The translations under genes were made by a program, and so were the position numbers. A stretch of 50,551 nucleotides of DNA from Halomonas sp. SpR1 (GTDB lineage Bacteria; Pseudomonadota; Gammaproteobacteria; Pseudomonadales; Halomonadaceae), in NCBI RefSeq assembly GCF_031010175.1, contig NZ_JAUAMB010000037.1:1-50551 (forward strand), read 5' to 3'. The notes beneath the pieces are model-generated. The model saw nothing but the letters and a program-made list of their open reading frames with translations. It did not search any database and was not told the origin of the DNA. Shown piece by piece: positions 42,015-50,435 of the stretch. Numbering within the stretch: position 1 is the first letter of the stretch; each line of letters opens with the position of its first letter.

Positions 42015-42038
42015 ACAGGTTGGGTAAACCCAACCTGT
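42015..42038 (+). repeat. Hairpin after glmM
   Basis: ACAGGTTGGGT-AA-ACCCAACCTGT forms an 11-bp stem 65 bp after the glmM stop. There is no T-run, so it may be an mRNA end or processing signal; just before it the motif CAGGTT/AGGTTCAGTA recurs loosely. Confidence 0.6.
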
Positions 42039-42109
42039 AAGCATAACAGCGGTTGTCTTGACAAGGCCGCTCCTATACCATTTCGCTCCACCTTGAGTGA
42101 GGAGAGTCG

Positions 42110-42859
42110 ATGCGTACGCCTTTAATCGCCGGCAACTGGAAAATGAACGGTTCCGTGGCGTTGATCAATGAATTCGGCCAGGCCTTCTCCGCCGCCGTAT
42201 CGCCAACGAACGTGGATGTGGTTATTATTCCGCCGTTTCCCTATTTGGATGCGGCGCGCCATGCGTTTGAAGGTACGGTGCTGTCGTTAGGCGCGCAAAC
42301 ATTGAACCCCATTCACTCTGGGGCGCATACCGGTGAAGTCAGTGGCCGCATGCTAAAAGAGTTCGCGGTCTCTTATGTGTTGGTGGGGCACTCCGAGCGA
42401 CGCCAGCTCTATAAAGAGAGCGATGAACAAATTTTAGCGCGCCTTTTGGCAGCCTTAAGCGTTGATCTCACGCCGATCCTTTGTGTAGGTGAATCGCTAG
42501 AGGAGCGCGACGCAGGGCGCACGATGGATGTGGTGCTTCGCCAAGTGGGGTATGTAATGTCTCGCCTGGAGCCCGATCAGCGCAAGCAGGTCGTGATTGC
42601 CTACGAGCCCGTTTGGGCAATTGGCACTGGGCGTACGGCGAGCCCTGAGCAGGCCCAGGAAGTGATGGCGGGCATCCGTGCCTACCAGGCGGGTTTCGAT
42701 AAGGGGCTCGCTGAGCAACTGCGCTTGCTTTACGGTGGCAGCATGAACGCAAGCAATGCGGCTGAGCTGCTCACTCAGCCAGATATCGACGGCGGTCTAG
42801 TGGGCGGAGCCTCACTCAAGATCGATGATTTTTATGCCATTTGTCAGTCAGCAGGATAA
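42110..42859 (+). CDS. tpiA: Triosephosphate isomerase
   Basis: This 249-aa glycolytic TIM-barrel enzyme interconverts dihydroxyacetone phosphate and glyceraldehyde-3-phosphate. Active-site elements are AGNWKMNG (Lys), VGHSERR (His), AYEPVWAIGTG (Glu, with loop 6 following) and LLYGGSMNASNAAELL. GAGGAG lies seven bases upstream. It is followed by secG as in many gammaproteobacteria. Confidence 0.98.
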   Translation: MRTPLIAGNWKMNGSVALINEFGQAFSAAVSPTNVDVVIIPPFPYLDAARHAFEGTVLSLGAQTLNPIHSGAHTGEVSGRMLKEFAVSYVLVGHSERRQLYKESDEQILARLLAALSVDLTPILCVGESLEERDAGRTMDVVLRQVGYVMSRLEPDQRKQVVIAYEPVWAIGTGRTASPEQAQEVMAGIRAYQAGFDKGLAEQLRLLYGGSMNASNAAELLTQPDIDGGLVGGASLKIDDFYAICQSAG

Positions 42860-42863
42860 CGCC

Positions 42864-43223
42864 ATGCAAGTTGCAATTCTTATGATCCATGTGGTGATTG
42901 CGGTCGCCCTGGTGGTACTCATTCTGCTTCAGCAGGGTAAAGGTGCCGAAGCGGGTGCTGCCTTCGGGGGCGGCGCGTCACAAACGGTATTTGGTTCGCG
43001 GGGCAGCGGTAACTTTTTGTCGCGCACGACGGCGGTGTTGGCGGCGGGCTTTTTCGTCACCTCGATGGCGTTGGCTTATTTTGCTACCCAAGCAGGCCAG
43101 GCGCCGGAAGCCGGTATTCCAGACTCGCGTCTGATCGAGCAGCAGCAAAGCGTTCCAACGCTTGACGACAGGCCTGCAGACGTGGATAATGCCGCGCCAG
43201 TGCTAGAGGAAAGCAGCGAGTAA
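42864..43223 (+). CDS. secG: Protein-export membrane protein SecG
   Basis: This 119-aa subunit of the SecYEG channel has two membrane segments (about residues 1–22 and 52–72) separated by the conserved VLILLQQGKGAEAGAAFGGG and SQTVFGSRGSGNFLSRTTAV. The acidic tail is typical. The ATG at 42864, four bases after the tpiA stop, gives the standard MQVAILMIHVVIAVAL start. It lies directly upstream of tRNA-Leu. Confidence 0.97.
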   Translation: MQVAILMIHVVIAVALVVLILLQQGKGAEAGAAFGGGASQTVFGSRGSGNFLSRTTAVLAAGFFVTSMALAYFATQAGQAPEAGIPDSRLIEQQQSVPTLDDRPADVDNAAPVLEESSE

Positions 43224-43254
43224 GTAGCTGTCTGTTTTTTTAGCCTCCCCTGAT

Positions 43255-43341
43255 GCCGAAGTGGTGGAATTGGTAGACACGCTATCTTGAGGGGGTAGTG
43301 ACCGTATGGTCGTGCGGGTTCAAGTCCCGCCTTCGGCACCA
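43255..43341 (+). tRNA. tRNA-Leu (anticodon GAG)
   Basis: This 87-nt type II tRNA has acceptor stem GCCGAAG/CTTCGGC, an anticodon stem CTATC/GGTAG around loop TTGAGGG (anticodon GAG, reading CUC/CUU), a long variable arm (TGACCGTATGGTCG), the TΨC arm GCGGGTTCAAGTCCCGC and encoded CCA. The position after secG is conserved. Confidence 0.97.
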
Positions 43342-43487
43342 TCTGTTTTGCTGGCACGCCAGCTTCCCAGAACGTTTCTTTTGTTATCAGAATGCCAATT
43401 TCGGCACCTGAGGCGAAAAAGACAGCTTGACGTAAGAAGTTCTTGACGTAAATAGCTTTAGTGTCTATTATCGTCGACCTAGATTGA

Positions 43488-43564
<77 letters not shown>

Positions 43565-43951
43565 TTTTCTAGTAGCATGTTCTAGATTGTTATTCTTAAA
43601 GTATATCGGAAAAGGTATATTGAAAATAACAGTCATCTCAGGTATAGCCTGTTACATGTTGCTAAGACGGTACTGGAAGTAGTACTTGAGAAATGGTACA
43701 CAAGGTTTCTTTCAAAAAGCCCCTTCCAGTGAAGGGGCTTTTTGTTAGCAGCTTTTGGCTGGCAAGCGCGCTTGTGCGCTGTTTTATTGGCGCCCGCCTT
43801 GTTAGCAAGAATATCGTTAGCACGAATAACTTAATAGCGGATGTCGTCCAGAAAACCGGAGACACATTCCCGAGTAACGCCAATCAGCCACCTAGCTTAT
43901 CTAATAACTCCTGGCCAGGTGCCTGATGCAACGGCTATAGGAGCTTTGTCT
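43565..43951 (+). other. Gap between tRNA-fMet and rimP with a terminator and leader
   Basis: There is no gene. AAAAAGCCCCTTC (43714–43726) and GAAGGGGCTTTTT (43731–43743) form a strong terminator that ends the tRNA transcript or attenuates the operon. The following 200 bases would be the rimP leader. GGAG for rimP stands at 43940–43943. Confidence 0.7.
43714..43743 (+). terminator. Terminator upstream of rimP
   Basis: A perfect 13-bp inverted repeat with loop CAGT and a final T-run; A's at the 5' arm pair with the T-run. Confidence 0.92.
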
Positions 43952-44413
43952 GTGGCCACTAAACACGCTGCGCTTCACGCGCTGATCGAACCTGTTGTTG
44001 CTGCCATGGGCTTTGAGCTATGGGGCATCGACCATCTTTCCCAGGGCAAAAATTCGCGGCTGGTGATCTATATCGAGCGCGAGAGTGGTGTCAGCGTGGA
44101 AGACTGCGCAGATATTAGCCGCCAAGTCAGTGCCGTTATGGATGTAGAAGACCCCATTGCCGGTGAGTATCGGTTGGAAGTCTCCTCACCAGGCATGGCA
44201 CGTCCCTTGTATTCCCTGGATCAGTTTACCCGCTTTCAAGGTCACCACGTCGCGCTGAAACTGCGCACTGCCTTTGACGGGCGGCGCAAGTATCAAGGGC
44301 TCTTGGTCGGTGTTGAGGGGGATGAAGTGCTCCTACAACTGGATGGCGAAGAGTACTGCTTTCCAATTGAGAGTATTGATTCTGCTCACATTGTACCGCA
44401 GTTCGACGATTGA
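43952..44413 (+). CDS. rimP: Ribosome maturation factor RimP
   Basis: This 153-aa protein is needed for 30S maturation. It shows ALIEPVVAAMGFELWGIDHL, RLVIYIERESGVSVEDCADI, EDPIAGEYRLEVSSPGMARP and a C-terminal SH3-like domain with GDEVLLQLDGEEYCFPIES. The GTG at 43952, eight bases after GGAG, gives the expected length (E. coli 150). Longer frames upstream have no support. It is the first gene of the transcription–translation operon. Confidence 0.97.
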   Translation: MATKHAALHALIEPVVAAMGFELWGIDHLSQGKNSRLVIYIERESGVSVEDCADISRQVSAVMDVEDPIAGEYRLEVSSPGMARPLYSLDQFTRFQGHHVALKLRTAFDGRRKYQGLLVGVEGDEVLLQLDGEEYCFPIESIDSAHIVPQFDD

Positions 44414-44485
44414 CCGGGTGGCGGCGCTGCCGGCAGGCTGCCGGGGTGATGCACATAAGGATAGGTTTTCTGGCGAGGCATACGC

Positions 44486-46000
44486 ATGAGTAAAGAAATA
44501 TTAATGGTCGTTGACGCGATCTCCAATGAGAAGGGCGTCCCGCGTGATGTCATCTTCGAAGCGGTAGAAGCCGCTCTTGCGAGCGCGTCACGCAAGCGTT
44601 TTGAAAGAGAAGAAGCCAATGTGCGCGTGCATATTGACCGTCGCACTGGCGAATACGAGACCTTCCGCACCTGGACGGTTGTGGAAGATGACGAATTCGA
44701 AACGCCAGATTACGAAATTAAACAGAGTATTGCTGAGCAGCGCGATCCACCGCTGAAATTAGGCGATGTGGTGGAAAAAAGCATCGAAAATGCTTCGTTT
44801 GGCCGTATCGCGGCACAAACCGCCAAACAGGTGATCGTACAGAAGGTACGTGAAGCTGAGCGGGCCGAAGTGGTGCGCCAATATGCAGATCGCGAAGGCG
44901 AGCTGGTGGCGGGCATTGTTAAAAAGACCACCCGTGACGGCCTGATCATTGACTTGGGCGAAAATGCTGAAGCGTTTTTACCGCGCAATGAAATGATCCA
45001 CGGCGAGCGTTACCGCATGAACGAGCGGGTGCGCGCGCTGTTGGTCAAGGTGGATCCAGACGCACGTGGTGCACAGCTTCAGCTATCGCGGACGTGCCCC
45101 GAGCTGATCATTGAGCTGTTCAAGATTGAAGTGCCCGAGATCGCCGAGCAGTTGATTGAGATCAAAGGCGCTGCTCGCGACCCCGGTTCACGGGCTAAAA
45201 TTGCGGTAAAAACCAATGATCGCCGCATTGATCCTGTGGGTGCCTGTGTGGGTATGCGCGGTTCGCGCGTTCAAGCGGTCTCTTCCGAGCTGCAAAACGA
45301 ACGCGTTGATATCGTGCTGTGGGACGATAATCCTGCCCAATTGGTGATTAATGCCATGGCGCCCGCCGATGTTGGGTCTATCCTAGTGGACGAAGACGCC
45401 CACGCGATGGATGTGGCAGTGGCGCAAGACAACCTTGCTCAGGCGATTGGCCGCAGTGGTCAGAACGTGCGTCTGGCCTCTGAACTCACCGGCTGGCGGA
45501 TTAACGTCATGACCGAAGAAGAGGCGGAGTCCAAGCGCGATCAAGAGATTGATAGCTTGGTGGACTCTTTTATCCAGCACCTTGAAGTGGATGAAGATGT
45601 CGCGCGCCTGTTGGTGGAAGAAGGGTTCACTACCCTGGAAGAAGTCGCCTACGTGCCGATGGAAGAGATGCTCGAAATCGAAGAGTTCGATGAAGATTTG
45701 GTAGAGCAGCTTCGCGCACGGGCGAAAGACGAGCTGCTGACGATGGCCATTGCCTCGGAAGAAGCGCTAGACGGTGCCCAGCCAGCAGCTGATCTGCTGG
45801 AGATGGAAGGCATGGAGCGCCACCTGGCCTTCATTCTCGCCAGTCGCGGTATTGTCACTATGGAAGATCTCGCCGAGCAGTCTGTCGACGATCTGGTCGA
45901 TATCGAGGAGTTAGACGAAGCGCGCGCAGCGGCACTGATCATGACTGCCCGTGCGCCCTGGTTTGAAGTCGATGACGCATCGGATTCGAACACACAGTAA
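44486..46000 (+). CDS. nusA: Transcription termination/antitermination factor NusA
   Basis: This 504-aa factor binds RNA polymerase. Layout: N-terminal polymerase-binding domain (residues 1–130), S1 domain (about 135–200), KH1 and KH2 (about 230–345, with the GACVGMRGSRVQAVSSEL KH loop) and two C-terminal acidic repeats (about 365–425 and 440–500, EEGFTTLEEVAYVPMEEML and SRGIVTMEDLAEQSVDDLVD), which in E. coli contact the alpha subunit. The start has weak ribosome-site similarity. Located between rimP and infB as usual. Confidence 0.98.
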   Translation: MSKEILMVVDAISNEKGVPRDVIFEAVEAALASASRKRFEREEANVRVHIDRRTGEYETFRTWTVVEDDEFETPDYEIKQSIAEQRDPPLKLGDVVEKSIENASFGRIAAQTAKQVIVQKVREAERAEVVRQYADREGELVAGIVKKTTRDGLIIDLGENAEAFLPRNEMIHGERYRMNERVRALLVKVDPDARGAQLQLSRTCPELIIELFKIEVPEIAEQLIEIKGAARDPGSRAKIAVKTNDRRIDPVGACVGMRGSRVQAVSSELQNERVDIVLWDDNPAQLVINAMAPADVGSILVDEDAHAMDVAVAQDNLAQAIGRSGQNVRLASELTGWRINVMTEEEAESKRDQEIDSLVDSFIQHLEVDEDVARLLVEEGFTTLEEVAYVPMEEMLEIEEFDEDLVEQLRARAKDELLTMAIASEEALDGAQPAADLLEMEGMERHLAFILASRGIVTMEDLAEQSVDDLVDIEELDEARAAALIMTARAPWFEVDDASDSNTQ

Positions 46001-46026
46001 AAGGTCACGGGCTGAGGAGGGTCAAT

Positions 46027-48618
46027 ATGTCAGATATGACAGTTAAAGATTTCGCAGGAAAGGTGGGCCGTGATGTGCCTCGCCTACTAGAGCAAATGAA
46101 AGAAGCGGGTTTAAAGCACGCTTCAGAAAGCGATGCGGTGTCTGAAGAAGACAAGCAGAAGCTGCTGAGTTTCTTGAAGAAGAGCCACGGCGGTAGTGAC
46201 ACCGCTGAGCCGGGCAAAAACCGCATCACGCTAACGCGCAAAACCCGTAGCCGTATCAATACCGGCGAGCGTGGCAAAACCATCGAAGTGCAGGTACGTA
46301 AGAAAAAAACCTACGTCAAAAGCGCTGAAGATGAAAAGCCGAAAGCGCCGGAGCCTAGCTACACCGGCCCGCGCCAGCTAGTGGGCGATATGGCAGAAGC
46401 CGAAGCCGAGCGCAAGGTTTCTGATGCGCGTGAAGCAGAGGAAAAAGCCGCTGCACAGAAAGCCCGTGCTGCACAGGTAGCTGAAGCGACCGCGCGTAGT
46501 AATAAAGAAGCTGAAGCAGCGCGTAGTAAGAAAGAGGCTGAGTCAACGCCAAGAGCAGCCAAAGCGCCTGCAACGCCAGATATCTCCGTGCCCGATCTTG
46601 AGATCGACGACACGCCGTCCGGTGACGATATGCCGCCAGCGCCGCCCAAAGAGGGCCGCTCTGACCGTCGTACTGCGCCGCCTAAGAAGGCTGCTGCGGC
46701 GAAGGCCAAGGGCCGTCGTGACGATGACGATCGTGGTGATCGCGAAGAGCGCAAACGCGGCAGCGGTAAGAAGGTAAAACGTGCCGAGCAGCGTCGCGGT
46801 GGTCGCCGTGGTGGCAACCAGACCGGCAATGGCAAGCACGCTTTCCAGAAGCCGACTCAGCCGATCGTACGTGAAGTATCGATCCCTGAATCGATCAGCG
46901 TGGCGGAATTGGCCGACAAGATGTCGATCAAGGCCAACGAAGTGATCAAGGCCATGTTTAACATGGGCGCGGCGGTCACCATCAACCAAACCATCGATCA
47001 GGATACGGCTGCGATCGTGGTGGAAGAGATGGGCCATACGGCGAAGCTGGTTAAAGATGACGCGCTGGAAACGGAAATGCTCGAAGGCATCTCCTATGAA
47101 GGCGAAGAGATCACCCGCTCACCCGTTGTCACGGTAATGGGTCACGTTGACCACGGTAAAACATCGCTGCTCGATTACATCCGTAAAGCCAAGGTGGCCA
47201 CCGGCGAAGCGGGCGGTATTACCCAGCATATCGGTGCCTACCACGTAGAAGATAACCACGGTGGCGTTACCTTCCTGGATACCCCTGGTCACGCGGCGTT
47301 TACCGCTATGCGTGCCCGCGGTGCCAAGGCGACAGACGTGGTTATCCTGGTCGTCGCTGCGGATGACGGCGTTATGCCGCAAACCATCGAGGCGATTGAG
47401 CACTCTAAAGCTGCCGAAGTGCCCTTGGTCGTGGCGGTCAATAAAATCGATAAAGATGGTATCGATCTTGATCGCATCAAGAATGAGCTTTCCCAGCACG
47501 GCGTGATCTCAGAAGAGTGGGGCGGTGATACCCAGTTTGTTCACGTGTCTGCTAAGACCGGTGAAGGTATGGAAGAGCTGCTGGAAGCGATTCAGCTGGC
47601 CTCCGAAGTGCTTGAGCTGAAAGCCGTGCCTTCCGCGCCCGGTAAAGGTGTTGTGGTTGAGTCACGCCTTGATAAAGGTCGTGGCCCGGTCGCTACCGTA
47701 CTGGTTCAGAACGGTACGCTGAGAAAGGGCGATATCGTCCTGGCTGGTCTGCACTACGGCCGCGTGCGTGCGCTGACCAACGAACTTGCCCAGCAAGTCG
47801 ACGAGGTTGGCCCGGCCATGCCGGTAGAGATTCAAGGCTTGGGCGGTACGCCGGATGCTGGCGACGACTTTATGGTCGTGGCCGACGAGAAGAAAGCCCG
47901 CGAAGTGGCCAACTTCCGTCAAGGCAAATATCGCGAAGTGCGCCTGGCGCGTCAGCAGAAGGCCAAGCTGGAGAACATGTTCAGCCAGATGGGCCAAGAC
48001 GAAGTGGCCAAGGTCAACGTCGTCCTCAAAGCCGATGTGCAAGGCTCGCTGGAAGCGATCAAAGGCGCTCTGGAAGAGCTCTCCACCGATGAAGTCGAAG
48101 TGGCTGTGGTTTCCTCCGGTGTCGGTGGTATCACCGGTACCGATGCCAACCTGGCGCTTGCTTCTGAAGCCATCGTGGTCGGCTTTAACGTCCGTGCTGA
48201 CGCCGCTGCCCGTGAGATTATCGAACGTGAAGGCCTGGATCTGCGCTACTACAGCGTTATTTACCAGCTGATCGACGAGGTCAAACAGGCGATGAGCGGT
48301 ATGCTCGCACCTGAGTGGAAAGAAGAGATTGTCGGTATTGCCGAAGTGCGCGATGTGTTCCGGGCACCGAAGATTGGCGCCATCGCTGGCTGTATGGTCA
48401 TTGAAGGCAACGTGCATCGTAATAAGAAGATCCGCGTGTTGCGCGATGACGTGGTGATCTACGAAGGCGAGCTCGAATCGCTACGCCGCTTCAAAGACGA
48501 TGTGCAGGAAGTGCGCAACGGCATGGAGTGTGGCATCGGCGTGAAGAACTACAACGATGTCCAAGTCGGCGATAAGATCGAAGTCTTCGACCAAGTGAAG
48601 GTCGAACGTAGCCTGTAA
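46027..48618 (+). CDS. infB: Translation initiation factor IF-2
   Basis: This 863-aa GTPase places fMet-tRNA on the 30S subunit. It has an N-terminal IF2 domain, a long charged region rich in Ala, Glu, Lys and Arg (about residues 85–285), then the G domain with GHVDHGKTSLLDYI, LDTPGHAAFTAMRARG and AVNKIDK, and C-terminal domains that bind fMet-tRNA. AGGAGG lies seven bases upstream. Internal starts that would give shorter IF2 forms, known in E. coli, are possible but not evident. Confidence 0.98.
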   Translation: MSDMTVKDFAGKVGRDVPRLLEQMKEAGLKHASESDAVSEEDKQKLLSFLKKSHGGSDTAEPGKNRITLTRKTRSRINTGERGKTIEVQVRKKKTYVKSAEDEKPKAPEPSYTGPRQLVGDMAEAEAERKVSDAREAEEKAAAQKARAAQVAEATARSNKEAEAARSKKEAESTPRAAKAPATPDISVPDLEIDDTPSGDDMPPAPPKEGRSDRRTAPPKKAAAAKAKGRRDDDDRGDREERKRGSGKKVKRAEQRRGGRRGGNQTGNGKHAFQKPTQPIVREVSIPESISVAELADKMSIKANEVIKAMFNMGAAVTINQTIDQDTAAIVVEEMGHTAKLVKDDALETEMLEGISYEGEEITRSPVVTVMGHVDHGKTSLLDYIRKAKVATGEAGGITQHIGAYHVEDNHGGVTFLDTPGHAAFTAMRARGAKATDVVILVVAADDGVMPQTIEAIEHSKAAEVPLVVAVNKIDKDGIDLDRIKNELSQHGVISEEWGGDTQFVHVSAKTGEGMEELLEAIQLASEVLELKAVPSAPGKGVVVESRLDKGRGPVATVLVQNGTLRKGDIVLAGLHYGRVRALTNELAQQVDEVGPAMPVEIQGLGGTPDAGDDFMVVADEKKAREVANFRQGKYREVRLARQQKAKLENMFSQMGQDEVAKVNVVLKADVQGSLEAIKGALEELSTDEVEVAVVSSGVGGITGTDANLALASEAIVVGFNVRADAAAREIIEREGLDLRYYSVIYQLIDEVKQAMSGMLAPEWKEEIVGIAEVRDVFRAPKIGAIAGCMVIEGNVHRNKKIRVLRDDVVIYEGELESLRRFKDDVQEVRNGMECGIGVKNYNDVQVGDKIEVFDQVKVERSL

Positions 48619-48636
48619 GGCTGCGAGGAGCTAAAC

Positions 48637-49047
48637 ATGCGCGAATTTAAGCGTACCGACCGGGTGGCCGACCAGCTCCAAAAGGAGCTGGCGGTGTTGA
48701 TCCAACGAGAAGTGAAAGACCCGCGTTTGGGCATGGTTACAGTTAGCGGTGTCACCGTTAGCCGTGACCTTGGCTACTCCGATGTCTACGTCACTTTGTT
48801 GGGTGAGCAGGATCCCGAGCGTATTAAAGAGAACCTGCAGGTACTCAAGCGCGCTGCCGGTTTTCTAAGAAGCCAGATCGCTAAGCGCATCAAGTTACGC
48901 CACGTGCCGGAACTGCGTTTTCATTTCGATGAAAGCGTGGTGCGCGGTCAGCAACTCTCTTCACTGATTGATGAAGCGGTGACGACGGATCGAGCGCGTC
49001 ATCAGGATGAAGAGGACGATGCCGAGCAGGGCGAGGAAACTCGCTAG
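48637..49047 (+). CDS. rbfA: 30S ribosome-binding factor RbfA
   Basis: This 136-aa KH-fold protein acts in 16S rRNA maturation and cold adaptation. It begins REFKRTDRVADQLQKELAVL, with VKDPRLGMVTVSGVTVSRDL, DVYVTLLG and KLRHVPELRFHFDESV. A highly acidic tail follows. GAGGAG lies seven bases upstream. Its stop overlaps the truB start by one base (TAGTG). Confidence 0.97.
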   Translation: MREFKRTDRVADQLQKELAVLIQREVKDPRLGMVTVSGVTVSRDLGYSDVYVTLLGEQDPERIKENLQVLKRAAGFLRSQIAKRIKLRHVPELRFHFDESVVRGQQLSSLIDEAVTTDRARHQDEEDDAEQGEETR

Positions 49048-49967
49048 TGGCGCGTCAACGTCGCGGTTTACCGGTCAATGGCGTACTGCTGCTGGATAAG
49101 CCCAAAGGGCTTTCCAGCAACCATGCGCTGCAGCGTGTTCGTCGGCTGTTCCAGGCCCAAAAAGCCGGGCACACCGGCACGCTAGACCCGATGGCAACTG
49201 GTTTATTGCCGATTTGCCTCGGCGAAGCGACCAAGTTCTCATCGCACTTGCTGGAAGCCGACAAGGTGTATCGCACCCGGATAGAACTGGGGGTGATCAC
49301 CGATACGGGCGATGCGGAAGGCACGATTATTGAGCAGCATGCGGTTCCCAGCTTAAGCGTCGATGACGTGGAAGCTGTGCTCACTCGCTTTCGCGGTGAG
49401 ATTGACCAAGTGCCGCCGATGTACTCGGCCTTAAAGCATCAGGGTAAAAAACTTTACGAGCTGGCCCGGGAAGGCAAGCACGTAGAGCGTGCAGCCCGGC
49501 GAGTAAGCGTGTATGATGCGCGCCTGCTATCGTTTGAAGGCACTGCTTTTGAGCTGGAAGTAAGCTGCAGTAAAGGCACTTACATCCGCACGTTAGCTGA
49601 AGATATTGGTCGAGCGCTTGGCTGTGGCGCGCACATCAGTCAACTAAGAAGGCTCAAAACGGGGCCCTTTTTAGCTGACGCGATGTGGACGCTAGAGGCC
49701 TTGGAAGCATTGGCCGACCAAGCGGCACTGGAAGCTGAGCTAATGCCAGCGGACGTGTTGGTAGATCACTTACCGTCGTTGACGGTAGACGATGCTGCCC
49801 ACAACCGTTTGGCCCATGGTCAGTCTGCCAATCTGACGACCGGCACGTTAGCGCCGGATGCGTTAGCCCGACTTTATTACGCCGAGACGTTTATCGGCCT
49901 TGGCGTAGTGAAAGGTGCCCAGGAAGTGGCGCCTAAGCGACTGTTAAGTACCGTCGCTATCTCGTGA
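49047..49967 (+). CDS. truB: tRNA pseudouridine-55 synthase
   Basis: This 306-aa enzyme makes pseudouridine 55 in the TΨC loop. It has GVLLLDKPKGLSSNHALQRV, the catalytic motif GHTGTLDPMATGLLPICLGE (the Asp), the VYRTRIELGVITDTGDAEG strand, VPPMYSALKHQGKKLYELAR and SCSKGTYIRTLAEDIGRALG. The C-terminal PUA-like part is present. It starts at a GTG coupled to the rbfA stop. Confidence 0.98.
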   Translation: MARQRRGLPVNGVLLLDKPKGLSSNHALQRVRRLFQAQKAGHTGTLDPMATGLLPICLGEATKFSSHLLEADKVYRTRIELGVITDTGDAEGTIIEQHAVPSLSVDDVEAVLTRFRGEIDQVPPMYSALKHQGKKLYELAREGKHVERAARRVSVYDARLLSFEGTAFELEVSCSKGTYIRTLAEDIGRALGCGAHISQLRRLKTGPFLADAMWTLEALEALADQAALEAELMPADVLVDHLPSLTVDDAAHNRLAHGQSANLTTGTLAPDALARLYYAETFIGLGVVKGAQEVAPKRLLSTVAIS

Positions 49968-50042
49968 GATACGTTGCAAGGATGCAGCCGTCTGCGTGAA
50001 GCTAGCTGGTGGAAAGAAACTAGCTAGTAGAAAATAGTAGCC

Positions 50043-50092
50043 TGAGACTGCAAATATGCGTGGTCTCAACCATTCATTTTTAGGCATATTGC
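50043..50092 (+). promoter_or_regulatory. rpsO leader pseudoknot (S15 autoregulation)
   Basis: TGAGAC (50043–50048) pairs with GTCTCA (50063–50068). GCAAATATGC inside its loop (50050–50059) pairs with GCATATTGC (50084–50092), four bases before ACTGGAG of the ribosome site. The interlocked stems form an H-type pseudoknot like the one S15 binds in E. coli to trap the initiating ribosome. Confidence 0.7.
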
Positions 50093-50107
50093 TTACTGGA
50101 GATACAG

Positions 50108-50377
50108 ATGGCTTTAACCGCTGAGAAGAAGGCCGAGATCGTCACCGAATACGGCCGCGGCGATAACGATACCGGTTCCCCTGAAGTGCAAGTTGCACTG
50201 CTGAGCGCCAACATTAATGGCCTGCAGGATCACTTCAAGACCAACAAACAGGATCACCACTCTCGTCGTGGTCTGATCCGCATGGTTAACCAGCGTCGTA
50301 AGCTGCTGGACTACCTAAAGCGTAAGGATTTCGAACGCTATCAGTCCCTGATTCAGCGTTTAGGTCTGCGTCGTTAA
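50108..50377 (+). CDS. rpsO: 30S ribosomal protein S15
   Basis: This 89-aa primary 16S rRNA-binding protein has the full family sequence: KAEIVTEYGRGDNDTGSPEV, VALLSANINGLQDHFKTNKQ, HHSRRGLIRMVNQRRKLLDY and RYQSLIQRLGLRR. TGGAG lies seven bases upstream. The family length is 89. It probably represses its own translation through the leader structure. Confidence 0.99.
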   Translation: MALTAEKKAEIVTEYGRGDNDTGSPEVQVALLSANINGLQDHFKTNKQDHHSRRGLIRMVNQRRKLLDYLKRKDFERYQSLIQRLGLRR

Positions 50378-50400
50378 GCGTTAACGGCAACGATTCGAAA

Positions 50401-50432
50401 CGGGCAGCTCCTTGTGAGCTGCCCGTTTTTTT
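50401..50432 (+). terminator. Terminator after rpsO
   Basis: CGGGCAGCTC-CTTGT-GAGCTGCCCG forms a perfect 10-bp stem followed by seven T's. It is directly followed by the group II intron. Confidence 0.95.
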
Positions 50433-50435
50433 ATG

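Noticed and set aside
47662..48417. A 251-codon minus-strand frame inside infB
   Set aside because: Antisense shadow of infB, no ribosome site, and composition mirrors the codon pattern of the sense gene.
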